Notes: a model not told the origin generated them from the sequence alone. A stretch of 64,000 nucleotides of DNA from an uncultured Acetatifactor sp. (GCA_910583845.1 CAJUAB010000008.1:95860-159859); one strand, 5' to 3'; shown: positions 32,804-41,953, numbered from the stretch's first letter. Numbers and translations: made by a program.

Positions 32804-34384
32804 TTAAATATTCAGCAGATCACTGTACGCCTTCAATGCGCCCTCCGTGTCATGGGCCAGAACCTTCTTCGCCAGAACCTTCCCCAGCTGTACACCCTCC
32901 TGGTCAAAGCTGTTGACGTTCCATACAAACCCCTGGAACATCACTTTATTCTCAAAATGGGACAAAAGAGCGCCCAACGCCTGAGGAGTCAGCTGCTCAC
33001 CGATAATGATGCTGGAAGGTCTTCCGCCCTCAAAGTTCTTATTGCGGTTTTCATCGGCCTTGCCGCATGCAAATGCCACAATCTGCGCGGCCACGTTGGC
33101 ACATAACTTCTGCTGGCTTGTGCTGTCCTGAATCACAACATCCCTGCCCATCTGACTGTTTTTGAATCCCACAAACTGCAAAGGCACAATATCCGTGCCC
33201 TGATGCAGCAGCTGATAGAAGGAATGCTGCCCGTTGGTACCAGGTTCTCCGAAGATCACAGGACCTGTGGAATAAGAAACAGGCTCACCGAAACGGTTCA
33301 CCGACTTACCGTTGGATTCCATATCCATCTGCTGCAAATGCGCGGGGAAGCGGCTGAGCGCCTGGGAATAGGGCAGCACTGCCGTATTCTGATAGCCCAG
33401 TACATTGCGCTCATACACCCCGATCAAGGCGTCCAGCATTGCCGGATTTGTCAATAGATCCCTGCTCTGCGCGAGCTTGTCCTCCTTGGCTGCGCCGTCC
33501 AGGAACTGCGCGAATACCTCCGGACCGAAAGCCAGAGACAGTACAGCGCCGCCCACGCCGGAGGTAGACGAGAAACGCCCGCCGATATAATCGTCCATAA
33601 AGAAAGCCGCCAGATAGTCATCACTCTTAGCAAGAGGCGAAGTCTCACTGGTCACGGCAATCATATGTCTGGATGCGTCCAGTCCCGCATTTTTCAAAGC
33701 ATCCTTTACAAAAGACTCATTGGTCAATGTCTCCAGGGTGGTGCCGGATTTGGATACCAGGATAAAAAGGGAATGCTCCACATCAATGCCGCTTAATACT
33801 GCCGCCGCGTCATCCGGGTCTACATTGCTGATGAATCTGGCCTCCATCTTAAATGTGTTGTTCACTTTGGCCCAGTTCTCCAAGGCCAGATACATTGCGC
33901 GGGGGCCCAGGTCGCTGCCGCCGATTCCGATCTGCACAACGGTGGTAAACTTTTCGCCTGCCGCATTGGTAATCTCGCCGCTGTGTACCTTATTGGCCAG
34001 TTCAGCAATCTTCCTCTGCTGCTCCACATAAAAACTGCGCTTATCCACGCCATCGGCCACAACAGCCTCTCCCAGCTGTCCGCGGGTCATGTGATGAAGT
34101 ACCCTGCGGTTCTCCCCAGTATTGATCACTTCTCCGTTGTACAGGGCCTCAAATTTATCCGCAAGCTGCGTCTCCTGTGCCAGTTTCGCAAGGGCCTCCA
34201 GAATCTTGTCATCCACCTGCTTTGCGGCATAATGATAGGCAAGTCCTGCCGCCATGGGAACGCTGTATTTCTTCACGCGGTCCGCGCCTTTTTCCCCTGT
34301 CATCTCCTCCGCCAGATTTACAGGCTCCGCCTTTAACAGTTCCTGATACGCGGAGACGGTATCCAGGTTTTTCCAATTCATCAT
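32804..34384 (-). CDS. pgi: glucose-6-phosphate isomerase
   Basis: 526 residues. Interconverts glucose-6-phosphate and fructose-6-phosphate. Seen: VVQIGIGGSDLGPRAMY, LFILVSKSGTTLETLTN (phosphate loop), MDDYIGGRFSSTSGVGG, MESNGKSVNRFGEPV, GEPGTNGQHSFYQLLHQG (PGI signature) and FNV-like WNVNSFDQEGVQLGKVLA. GGAGGG is 11 nt before the first ATG; the next codon is also ATG. Transcribed alone between its promoter and terminator. Confidence 0.97.
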   Translation of the reverse strand: MMNWKNLDTVSAYQELLKAEPVNLAEEMTGEKGADRVKKYSVPMAAGLAYHYAAKQVDDKILEALAKLAQETQLADKFEALYNGEVINTGENRRVLHHMTRGQLGEAVVADGVDKRSFYVEQQRKIAELANKVHSGEITNAAGEKFTTVVQIGIGGSDLGPRAMYLALENWAKVNNTFKMEARFISNVDPDDAAAVLSGIDVEHSLFILVSKSGTTLETLTNESFVKDALKNAGLDASRHMIAVTSETSPLAKSDDYLAAFFMDDYIGGRFSSTSGVGGAVLSLAFGPEVFAQFLDGAAKEDKLAQSRDLLTNPAMLDALIGVYERNVLGYQNTAVLPYSQALSRFPAHLQQMDMESNGKSVNRFGEPVSYSTGPVIFGEPGTNGQHSFYQLLHQGTDIVPLQFVGFKNSQMGRDVVIQDSTSQQKLCANVAAQIVAFACGKADENRNKNFEGGRPSSIIIGEQLTPQALGALLSHFENKVMFQGFVWNVNSFDQEGVQLGKVLAKKVLAHDTEGALKAYSDLLNI

Positions 34385-34531
34385 AGTTGATCGTCCCTCC
34401 TATATTTTAATAAAAAATCTTACTGCTCACAAGAAATGGGCCCGGGACATCCTTCCGCTGTCCCCCATCCATGAACGGTCCGACAGGCATGATCCGATAG
34501 CCGCGGGTTCCGTGTCTTCTCACTTATTTCT

Positions 34532-34560
34532 ATTATATACAGGGTTACAGCAAATTACAA
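34532..34560 (-). promoter_or_regulatory. promoter of pgi
   Basis: Minus strand: -35 TTGTAA (34555-34560), 17 nt, -10 TATAAT (34532-34537); flanks as in 32532-32560. The leader to the pgi start is about 140 nt with no recognised regulatory motif. Confidence 0.8.
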
Positions 34561-34718
34561 TAAGCAAAAGACCCGCTTTCCAAAATTTTCAATTCGCAGG
34601 CATTACACCCTTCCTGAATATCTTCTTTATCCACCTTGGTTCCATGTACCGCGATGACCCGCTCTGTCACACCCAATTGCACTATGATTCTCCACAGTAT
34701 ACTTGAAATGTGCCGCTT
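34545..34718 (-). other. gene-like open frame after the HAD gene
   Basis: Directly after the HAD stop the same frame stays open for 57 codons to a TAA at 34545-34547, reading ...GVTERVIAVHGTKVDKEDI then QEGCNACELKILESGSFAY. Codon choice looks gene-like, but there is no ATG or ribosome binding site and it runs into the pgi promoter. It may be a gene remnant; I cannot name it. Confidence 0.25.
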
Positions 34719-35339
34719 CTACGCCTCCTGTAAAACCCCAAGCCCGTTCTCCCGTAAGAAAAACCGAAGTTCGCTTACATCGCCATAATACACGCATCCC
34801 TTCATGCCCAGATTTTTTGCCGCCTCTATATTCGCCGGCGAATCATCAATAAAAAAGCATTCCGCAGGATCAAGGGAAAATGTCATAAAAAAATCGAGAT
34901 AAGCCGCCGGTTCCGGCTTGAGCAGTCCATGTTCGCAGGAAATCCATATCCCCTTCATGTACCGAATCGACTTGATCTGCTGACTGAATGTCCGAAAACG
35001 GTGCGAGGTATTGGACAGTAAATACAGATCATACCCACTGCCATACAGCTCTTCCACCAGCTTTTCCATAGGCGGATTTGGCGGCTGTATCATGCGGTAC
35101 TCGTCAATAAAGCGCTTCACGGTTTTGTGCAGATGTACCGGCATCCTCCTGCATATGGAGGCTGCTGCTTCCTCATCCGTGACCGTTCCCCTGTCCATCT
35201 GCAGCCACTCCACCGACCTGCACAGATGATTCCTGATCCACCGGAAATCCTCCTCATTATCGACATAACCATAAATGTACTCCCTGTCGTTATAGACTGT
35301 AAGTACATTGCCCATATCGAAGACAATATTTTTTATCAT
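34719..35339 (-). CDS. HAD-superfamily (IA-like) hydrolase
   Basis: 206 residues from the ATG at 35339 (GGGAGG 9 nt upstream). Motif I IVFDMGNVLT, motif II YLLSNTSHRF, motif III lysine in GLLKPEPAAY, motif IV CFFIDDSPANIEAA. The closest known layout is the YihX-like sugar-phosphate phosphatase group. The usual second Asp of motif I is Gly here, as in that group. The 231 bp upstream (35340-35570) hold only a small CGGGC/GCCCG hairpin (35513-35526). Confidence 0.9.
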   Translation of the reverse strand: MIKNIVFDMGNVLTVYNDREYIYGYVDNEEDFRWIRNHLCRSVEWLQMDRGTVTDEEAAASICRRMPVHLHKTVKRFIDEYRMIQPPNPPMEKLVEELYGSGYDLYLLSNTSHRFRTFSQQIKSIRYMKGIWISCEHGLLKPEPAAYLDFFMTFSLDPAECFFIDDSPANIEAAKNLGMKGCVYYGDVSELRFFLRENGLGVLQEA

Positions 35340-35570
35340 ATAGCCGGCCTCCCTGCATACTTCGGATCTTCCGGGCAAATGCAAAACGCTTCTTTTCCGC
35401 CACTTGTGGACCTTTCTCCAGAGTATCCCTCCGTTTATCGTTTGCTCATTCCGTATAACGACATTCCTTTCCGTTTCTTGCGGCAATCCCGATATATGCT
35501 TTATCCCTGATATCGGGCTTCTGCCCGTCATTCCAGGTGCCCTGGTCTTTAGCGCCCACTCTTCTGAAAT

Positions 35571-36047
35571 TCAGCCATTTTCCTGCCTGTCAACAGACAT
35601 GATGTAAATCTGGCATGGATTCTGTGCATCCCACAAGGATGGGAAAACTTCCAATTCCTTAAAACCAAGAGAAAGATAAAACCTGTTGGTGTCATCATAA
35701 ATATCGTATCTGCCCATCTGGACAGTCTTTACCTGCATGAATGAATATCCCATCTCCCTGGCTTTTTCTGTTGCCTCATCGAAAAGTTTTCGGCCGATGC
35801 CCTGTCTGTGATATTCCCTCAAAACACCCATTACTGCCAGTTCAACAGTATGTCGGCCGGTTTCTTTCAGATAGAGAAATCCCACCGGCCTATCTCCATC
35901 AAATGCACAGAAAAAGGGCCTCCCGCTGCTGTCTGAAATATATTCCTCTACGGCTTCCGGAATACCGAACCAATCCGGAAGCCGTTCCAATATGCACCTT
36001 GTAATGCTCGCTTTCATTTCATCACAGTTAATATGCTTTATTACCAT
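35571..36047 (-). CDS. GNAT family N-acetyltransferase
   Basis: 158 residues from the ATG at 36047 (AGGAGG 5 nt upstream). One GNAT domain: PFFCAFDGDRPVGFLYLKE, VELAVMGVLREYHRQGIGRKL (acetyl-CoA loop), NRFYLSLGFKELE. Substrate unknown. The 175 bp before it (36048-36222) show nothing firm. Confidence 0.9.
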   Translation of the reverse strand: MVIKHINCDEMKASITRCILERLPDWFGIPEAVEEYISDSSGRPFFCAFDGDRPVGFLYLKETGRHTVELAVMGVLREYHRQGIGRKLFDEATEKAREMGYSFMQVKTVQMGRYDIYDDTNRFYLSLGFKELEVFPSLWDAQNPCQIYIMSVDRQENG

Positions 36048-36222
36048 AGTATCCTCCTGTGTGTTATAACTCCTGTCTGCCCCCCACCTTTTTCCACATT
36101 CTCCTGATCTCGCAAAAGCAACGCTATATGTACATCTCCGTGGGCATTCCGTTGAAATCTTCCTCAGCACACCCGGCGGAATATTGGTATCAACAATGAC
36201 CTTTATTCCCGCAAACCGGGAT

Positions 36223-36810
36223 TTACCTTAATCCGTTTGCAAAAACCCATGAATAAAACATTTCCTTTGGGGGCTTTATGTATTCATAATCTAAACGGGA
36301 AGGCGTTGTCTCAATGACATTGATTGCCTGTTCCCGTACTTCTTCGACAGATTGGCCCGCAACATCAATTTCGACTTCATTGATCAGAGGTTTCCGCTTC
36401 CTGTTTTTTTCGTTCATCTTTTCCTGTAGTTCAAAATCCACAAGTCCATTATTCGGGCGGTTCCTCATCTGTTCCTGAATTTGCCGCAAATCACTGCAAA
36501 TGAGTTTGATCGTGATAAATTCAGTCCCCTTAAAGACGATGGGGATATCGGCAGTCCTTAAGTCGTCAATGTCAGAAGCAATGATGTTTTTATAGCCAAG
36601 TCTGTGAAAGCACTTAAGGATCGCCACCTGATTTTCCCAGCAGGTAAGTTCTTCCAGTTCTCCCGTCATCGGCTCGCTGCCATCCCGTGAAATGAACTCA
36701 GGTACCATGTGCTGTTCTACGCACGTCGTCTTATAGTGCTCAAGCAGACCGTTGGCTAAAGTAGATTTACCAATACCGCTTGCACCGGTAATAAAGATAA
36801 AATCTTTCAT
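36223..36810 (-). CDS. P-loop nucleoside/nucleotide kinase-like ATPase
   Basis: 195 residues. Walker A FITGASGIGKST at the N-terminus, then IPIVFKGTEFITIKLICSD and a lid-like RPNNGLVDFELQEKMNEKNRKRK. It resembles small AAA/kinase proteins often labelled guanylate-kinase-like; substrate unknown. AGGAG precedes the ATG by 10 nt. It follows rlmH by 72 bp without a clear promoter. Confidence 0.8.
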   Translation of the reverse strand: MKDFIFITGASGIGKSTLANGLLEHYKTTCVEQHMVPEFISRDGSEPMTGELEELTCWENQVAILKCFHRLGYKNIIASDIDDLRTADIPIVFKGTEFITIKLICSDLRQIQEQMRNRPNNGLVDFELQEKMNEKNRKRKPLINEVEIDVAGQSVEEVREQAINVIETTPSRLDYEYIKPPKEMFYSWVFANGLR

Positions 36811-36882
36811 TTTGTGGATCTCCTCACATTTCTTGTACAGACATTGCCTCTCATTTATTTCTCAGATTTCTGATTTTTACAC

Positions 36883-37362
36883 TTACTTATGATATGGCTC
36901 TCCCTGAATAATCCGATAAGCCCGGTAAATCTGTTCACACAGAATTACGCGCATCAACTGATGCGGAAAAGTCATATCGGAGAAACTGATAGCCAGGTCA
37001 CTGCGGGTCAGTATTTTTTCATGGAGTCCCAGGGAACCGCCGATCACAAAGACGATATGGCTCCGGCCATCCAGCTCCGCCCGCCGGATGACCTCCGCAA
37101 ATCCTTCCGAAGTGTAACGACGCCCCCTGATCTCCAAAGTGCATACAAGAGCCCTCTCTTCCAGGCGGGAAAGCAGCCGCTGGGCTTCCCGCCCCCGGAT
37201 CTGTTCCTCCATGGCGGCAGAAGCACGGTCAGGAGTCTTTTCGTCTGCCACCTCCACAATCTCCAGCCTACAGTATTTGCCAAGCCGCTTGACATACTCA
37301 CCGATGGCTTCCCGATAGAAACTCTCCTTGATTTTGCCCACGCAAAGTATTGTAATTCTCAA
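36883..37362 (-). CDS. rlmH: 23S rRNA (pseudouridine1915-N3)-methyltransferase RlmH
   Basis: 159 residues, the standard length. SPOUT fold with the knot: MRITILCVGKIKESF, HIVFVIGGSLGLHEKI, SFSDMTFPHQLMRVILCEQIYRAYRI and the closing GEPYHK. Methylates pseudouridine 1915 in helix 69 of 23S rRNA, using SAM, on the 70S ribosome. Confidence 0.97.
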   Translation of the reverse strand: MRITILCVGKIKESFYREAIGEYVKRLGKYCRLEIVEVADEKTPDRASAAMEEQIRGREAQRLLSRLEERALVCTLEIRGRRYTSEGFAEVIRRAELDGRSHIVFVIGGSLGLHEKILTRSDLAISFSDMTFPHQLMRVILCEQIYRAYRIIQGEPYHK

Positions 37363-37573
37363 CGCTTCCCCCTTCTCCCATAGTGCCGGCCTTCACCTGT
37401 AACGCTATCCCCGTCTTGTACAAGAGACCCTTTCAAACGCGCTCACTGCAATATTTCGGCGTAAAAGCGGATATCCCCTGACCCAAACAGGCACGACTGG
37501 TTTGAGCCAAAAACGGAAATCCTGATGTATTCTCTTCTCGTGTGTATGATCAAAGCTGTCATTTTTCCCACGG

Positions 37574-37860
37574 ACATATATGGAATACTCTGTTCCACAC
37601 AGAGGCCGGGGTATATAGAAAAAAATGACTTCCCAGTACCCTGCCCGGAGTCCCTGGGAGCAGAAAAACAGAATTTTTTCCGCATATCAGGGTATATACA
37701 GAAAAAATGTCGCTACACAGCCACTTTTTTGCAATCAACGGGGTATTGACACACAATTTTTCTGTATATCCCCTGTTTCACCATATAAACTGAGCAAAAA
37801 GGGAAGAGCTTGCGAAACAGCGGGGTATTGCGGATCAATTATTTTATATATACCCTGCCG
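37574..37860. repeat. composite palindromic repeat, block A
   Basis: Four arms of one motif: GGGGTATATAG+A7 (37608-37627); CAGGGTATATACAG+A6 (37688-37710); its inverted partner ACAATTTTTCTGTATATCCC (37753-37775); and an inverted arm ending TTATATATACCCTGC (37834-37858). GGGGTATTG at 37740-37748 is the core between the paired arms. Block B repeats this order 545-546 bp later. Confidence 0.75.
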
Positions 37861-38120
37861 GATTAAATGATGCTCAAAAATGCCGATCTGCGCGGGGTGT
37901 CTGCGGCAAACCGTAACTGTACGCTCCGAGGAAATTGCTGCCGGATTTAGCTTCCTTCAGCAGCAGGTTCATGCGCGGACAAACCGGCGTAATATAGAAA
38001 GAGCAAGACGCAGGATACACAGATCAAATTGGCCGGACTGTATGCAGCTATACCAAGAGCCAGCCGAATGGAGTCCCGGAGCGCCGATTACACAGGAATA
38101 AACTTTCCAGTGTATCAGGC

Positions 38121-38406
38121 ACATACAAAATATTCTGCTCCAAATAAAGGCCGGGGTATATAGAAAAAATTTTTCCCCCTGTACCCTGCGCAAGGTCTTT
38201 GAAGCTGATCAAACAGATTCATTTCCACCCACCGGGGTATATACGGAAAAAATAGTCTCCCAGATCCACTTTTTTGCGATAAGCGGGGTACAGGGAGACA
38301 ATTTTTCTGTATATGCCCCGTTCTCTCATGGAAGCAGGGCGTAGAGGGGGGCTATTGACGGGAAACGGGGTACGGTGGAACAATTTTTTTATATATACCC
38401 CGCAGT
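38121..38406. repeat. composite palindromic repeat, block B
   Basis: Same order as block A: GGGGTATATAG+A6 (38153-38170); CGGGGTATATACGG+A6 running to GTCTCCC (38233-38261); its inverted partner GGGAGACAATTTTTCTGTAT (38293-38320); and an inverted arm ending in TATATATACCCCGC (38379-38403). The central pair makes a near-perfect 28-29 bp stem around a spacer containing ACTTTTTTGC and GCGGGGTA, both also in block A. Confidence 0.75.
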
Positions 38407-38520
38407 CCCTGGAATTGTGCGCAGCGCATGCCACTGAGGACTTATTACCACAGGATTCCCGCGCGCGGCTGAGCAAAACGGCAGCTCCGGCAGACGCAGA
38501 CCGGAATCCCCAAACATGCT

Positions 38521-39429
38521 CTAACCCTCAGGGAAAATGGTATCATACATATCATCCACAAAATGATCCAGAAAATCCTGGTCCAGATTCACAAACTGCC
38601 GGTTCAGCACGGCCTTGAGCAGGGCTGCCCGGCGGAAATACCACTCTTCCTCGGGCAGGTCAGACAGTTGCAGACCGGCATCCACTTTGGCCCCGTCCAG
38701 ATTCTCCCTGCACCACTTCTCCATGGTGCCCTTAAGGGAGTTTTCCGAGTCCGCCTCTCTGGCATACTGTCTGGAATTTTTCAGAGAGACAAAACCCATG
38801 ACAATAAAAATCACGAAGAGTACCCCCATGATACCGCCGATCATAAAGCGGTTGCTTCCCTGCAGTCGCAGGGGCAGTACGCCGGCGAGCAAAAGCGCCA
38901 GCGCCACCAGCCCCAGTCCTCCCACAATCAGCAATGTCCAGGCGGAGGACCTGTTCTCCGCCGCCTGCTCCGCCTTATTCTGATAGCCATGAGAGGACCT
39001 GCGCCCGGGCGCAGGCCCCGCCTGGGCACTTTTCTTTTCCTCCGCTTCGCCAGTATCCATGCCGAACCATTGGGGCTGGGGTTTCTCCGCCTCCCGGCGG
39101 GCCTGTTCCTCCTGCATCCTGACAGCCTCCTGAGCCTGACGGACCTGTTCCTGCTGCATGTACACAGCCCCCAGCTTGACCGCCTTCTGCTGATCTTTTT
39201 CATTGATCAGAAGCTCATGTACCGCCTCCTTCTCGTCAAAGACAATCTCCAGCTCCTTGAGGCCATTGTATTCCAGGTAGTCCTTCAGCCGGGCCAACTC
39301 TTCCTCAGCCCCAAAGATCAGCCGAATCTTGTTCACGATCTCTTTCTCCGGCACCAGCCTGCAGCCACAATCCGCACATTCCGTTATCCCGTCTCTGTAC
39401 TCATTCCTGCATTTGGGACATATCAACAT
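38521..39429 (-). CDS. zinc-ribbon membrane protein of unknown function
   Basis: 302 residues. An N-terminal zinc ribbon (CPKCRNEYRDGITECADCGC), then a DUF2007-like signal-transducing segment (LIFGAEEELARLKDYLEYNG), a Gln/Glu/Arg-rich linker (about 88-140), two transmembrane segments (LLIVGGLGLVALALLLAGV; IGGIMGVLFVIFIVMGFVSL) and a cytosolic helical tail. It follows nfnB by 90 bp. Function unknown. Confidence 0.75.
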   Translation of the reverse strand: MLICPKCRNEYRDGITECADCGCRLVPEKEIVNKIRLIFGAEEELARLKDYLEYNGLKELEIVFDEKEAVHELLINEKDQQKAVKLGAVYMQQEQVRQAQEAVRMQEEQARREAEKPQPQWFGMDTGEAEEKKSAQAGPAPGRRSSHGYQNKAEQAAENRSSAWTLLIVGGLGLVALALLLAGVLPLRLQGSNRFMIGGIMGVLFVIFIVMGFVSLKNSRQYAREADSENSLKGTMEKWCRENLDGAKVDAGLQLSDLPEEEWYFRRAALLKAVLNRQFVNLDQDFLDHFVDDMYDTIFPEG

Positions 39430-39519
39430 ACTTTAACCCCTTTCCCGCACAGCATAGCCCGCGTTCCCGGACTCATTGCCCTGATCCTTTGCTCCCTGCC
39501 TGTCACCCCTGTATTCTTC

Positions 39520-40908
39520 TCAATCCATGGCGGACAAATACTCGTCAATTCCCCTGGCCGCCGCTTTTCCGGCTCCCATGGCCAGGATCACTGTCGCCGC
39601 GCCCGTCACGGCATCGCCCCCGGCATACACCCCCTCCTTGGTGGTTCTGCCGTCTGCTTCCTCCGCCACAATGCATTTCCACCTGTTGGTCTCCAGGCCT
39701 TCTGTGGTGGAAGAGATCAGCGGATTCGGGGAAGTTCCCAGAGACATGATCACCGTGTCCACAGGCAGCACAAACTCAGAATCCGGCACCTCCACCGGCC
39801 TTCTTCTGCCGGACTCGTCAGGCTCCCCCAGCTCCATCCTGATACATTTCATGCCGGTTACCCAGCCTTTTTCATCCGCCAGTATCTCCGTGGGATTGGT
39901 CAGCAGGTCAAAGATAATGCCCTCCTCTTTGGCGTGATGTACTTCTTCCACACGGGCAGGCAATTCCTCCTCGCTGCGCCGGTACACGATATGAACCTCC
40001 GCCCCCAGCCGCAGGGCCGTGCGGGCCGCGTCCATGGCCACGTTGCCGCCTCCCACCACAGCCACTTTCTTTCCTCTCATAATGGGAGTGTTGCTGTTTT
40101 CGTCAAAGGCCTTCATCAGATTGCTTCTGGTCAGATATTCATTGGCGGAAAATACGCCGTTGCTGTTCTCGCCGGGGATACCCATAAATTTGGGCAGTCC
40201 CGCTCCGGAACCGATAAACACGGCGGAAAAGCCCTCTTCTGACAGCAGCTGGTCGATGGTCACGGACTTGCCCACCACCACATTGGTCTCGATCTTTACG
40301 CCCAGGGATTTCACATTCTCAATCTCCTTGGCAACTACGGCCTCCTTGGGCAGACGGAACTCCGGTATACCGTATACCAGTACGCCGCCCGGCTCGTGCA
40401 GCGCCTCGAAAATCGTCACCTCATACCCCAGCCGGGCCAGATCACCGGCACAGGTAAGCCCTGCGGGACCGGAGCCGATCACAGCCACCTTTTTATCCTT
40501 CTTCTCCTTCGCGCCTTCGGGTTTTATGCCCTGCTCCCGGGCATAGTCCGCCACAAAGCGCTCCAGCTTGCCGATGGAAACCGGCTCGCCCTTGATGCCC
40601 CGGATACATTTTCCCTCGCACTGGCTCTCCTGGGGGCATACACGCCCGCACACGGCGGGCAATGCGCTGGACTGGCTGATGGTCTGATATGCCCCTTCCA
40701 CATCCCCGTTTTTCACCTGTTCTATAAAGCCCGGAATATTGATTGCCACGGGACAGCCCTTGATACACTGCGCGTTCTTACAGTTGATGCAGCGGCTGGC
40801 CTCCTCCATGGCCTCCTCCCTATTATACCCCAGACATACCTCTTCAAAATTTCCGGCCCGCTCCCTTGCGTCCTGCTCCCTGACAGGCACCTTCTTTAAC
40901 ACATCCAT
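39520..40908 (-). CDS. nfnB: NfnB-type / GltA-like FAD-NADPH oxidoreductase subunit
   Basis: 462 residues. N-terminal 4Fe-4S domain (CINCKNAQCIKGCPVAINIP; CGRVCPQESQCEGKC), an FAD Rossmann fold (VAVIGSGPAGLTCAGDLA) and an NADPH Rossmann fold (VAVVGGGNVAMDAARTALRLG), ending GDAVTGAATVILAMGAGKAAA. With the adjacent ferredoxin-reductase-like subunit it matches NfnAB, which couples NADH and ferredoxin oxidation to NADP+ reduction by flavin-based electron bifurcation. A plain glutamate synthase small subunit is less likely because no gltB-like large subunit adjoins. GAGGAG is 6 nt before the ATG. Confidence 0.9.
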   Translation of the reverse strand: MDVLKKVPVREQDARERAGNFEEVCLGYNREEAMEEASRCINCKNAQCIKGCPVAINIPGFIEQVKNGDVEGAYQTISQSSALPAVCGRVCPQESQCEGKCIRGIKGEPVSIGKLERFVADYAREQGIKPEGAKEKKDKKVAVIGSGPAGLTCAGDLARLGYEVTIFEALHEPGGVLVYGIPEFRLPKEAVVAKEIENVKSLGVKIETNVVVGKSVTIDQLLSEEGFSAVFIGSGAGLPKFMGIPGENSNGVFSANEYLTRSNLMKAFDENSNTPIMRGKKVAVVGGGNVAMDAARTALRLGAEVHIVYRRSEEELPARVEEVHHAKEEGIIFDLLTNPTEILADEKGWVTGMKCIRMELGEPDESGRRRPVEVPDSEFVLPVDTVIMSLGTSPNPLISSTTEGLETNRWKCIVAEEADGRTTKEGVYAGGDAVTGAATVILAMGAGKAAARGIDEYLSAMD

Positions 40909-41071
40909 CTCAATTCTCCTCTATTTCGAATTGCCCATAAGCATTTCCGGCATCCCGGGACGATTCAAATGCAATCATTCCGGCCGTGCATACGGGCTTG
41001 CGCTGTTTCAAGTTCCCGCTTGCAGGAAACGCTATGAATCTTTTCATCTGTTTCCTGTAAATGATCTGCCA

Positions 41072-41953
41072 TCAGCCGTCACAGTGGCCGCAGCCGCCAT
41101 GGTGAGTGGCTCCCTCCCTGGCTTTCAGGAAGGCTCTGCCCTCCTCCGTCTTATAGATCTGCTGACGGCTCATGGCCTCGTCAAAATTCACCTGGTGTCC
41201 GTCAAACTCCGGCCCGTCCACACAGGCGAACTTCACCTTGCCCCCCACAGTCACGCGGCAGGCGCCGCACATCCCCGTGCCGTCCACCATGATGGGATTG
41301 AGACTGACAATGGTGGGAATCTGCAATTCCTTTGTCAGCAGGCATACAAATTTCATCATGATCATGGGACCGATGGCCACGCAGCTGTCATACTGCTTTC
41401 CCTCCGCCACCAGATCCTTGATGGTCTGGGTAACCATGCCGCTTCTGCCATAGGAACCGTCGTCCGTGGTCACATACAGATTGCCTGCCACGGCCTCCAT
41501 CTCTTTCTCCAGAATCAGCAGATCTTTGGTTTTGCTGCCCACGATTACATCCGCGGCAATTCCATGCTCATGAAGCCATTTCACCTGAGGATACACCGGC
41601 GCGGCACCCACTCCTCCTGCAACAAACAGGATTTTCCTGCTTTTCAGGCTCTCCGGGTCCTCTCCCACAAACTCGGACGCGCAGCCCAAAGGACCCACAA
41701 AGTCATGAAAGCTGTCCCCCGCTTTCAGGGCGGACATCATCTGGGTAGATGCGCCCACAATCTGAAACACGATGGTTACCGTTCCCTTCTCTCTGTCATA
41801 ATCACAGATTGTCAGGGGAATCCTCTCTCCTGCCTCATCTGTCCGAACAATTACGAACTGTCCGGGCTGACAGTATTTTGCCACCCTCTCCGCCTCCACC
41901 TCCATCAGATAGATGTTTGTGGTAAGTTCCTCTGCTCTCACAATTCTGTACAT
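41072..41953 (-). CDS. nfnA: NfnA-type ferredoxin-NADP reductase subunit
   Basis: 293 residues. FAD-binding barrel (GQFVIVRTDEAGERIPLTI), NAD-binding fold (ILFVAGGVGAAPVYPQVKWL) and a C-terminal 2Fe-2S motif (DGTGMCGACRVTVGGKVKFA then CVDGPEF), as in dihydroorotate dehydrogenase electron-transfer subunits and NfnA. The tail has HHGGCGHC, a metal-binding-looking end. It lies upstream of nfnB; the 163 bp between them hold no gene. Confidence 0.9.
   Translation of the reverse strand: MYRIVRAEELTTNIYLMEVEAERVAKYCQPGQFVIVRTDEAGERIPLTICDYDREKGTVTIVFQIVGASTQMMSALKAGDSFHDFVGPLGCASEFVGEDPESLKSRKILFVAGGVGAAPVYPQVKWLHEHGIAADVIVGSKTKDLLILEKEMEAVAGNLYVTTDDGSYGRSGMVTQTIKDLVAEGKQYDSCVAIGPMIMMKFVCLLTKELQIPTIVSLNPIMVDGTGMCGACRVTVGGKVKFACVDGPEFDGHQVNFDEAMSRQQIYKTEEGRAFLKAREGATHHGGCGHCDG

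Larger units (their letters stand above)
37363..38520. other. gene-free 1.1 kb region with duplicated palindromic repeats
   Basis: No frame has a ribosome binding site or a family I recognise. The region holds the two repeat blocks listed next, a unique spacer (37863-38120), and degenerate traces such as ATTTCGGCG...GATATCCCCTG near 37452-37480 and CGGCGTAATATAGAAAGAG near 37985-38003, which look like decayed repeat arms. Confidence 0.7.

Noticed and set aside
36182..36202. KVIVDTN-like start of a PIN-domain toxin on the minus strand
   Set aside because: Only about 14 residues fit, with no start codon or continuation into a PIN fold.
37574..38406. CRISPR array
   Set aside because: Repeats are imperfect, alternate in orientation and have no regular unique spacers; no cas genes nearby.
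37443..38476. Minus-strand frames of 74-85 codons in the repeat region
   Set aside because: They read through the repeat arms (similar FFxIYPG-like peptides), have no ribosome binding sites and differ between blocks, so they come from the repeats.
38563..40242. 559-codon open frame on the plus strand
   Set aside because: Antisense shadow crossing the zinc-ribbon protein and nfnB genes; no family features.
39520..40908. Glutamate synthase small subunit (GltD) call
   Set aside because: The motifs alone fit, but the partner gene is an NfnA-type reductase and no GltB-like large subunit is near, so NfnB is preferred.
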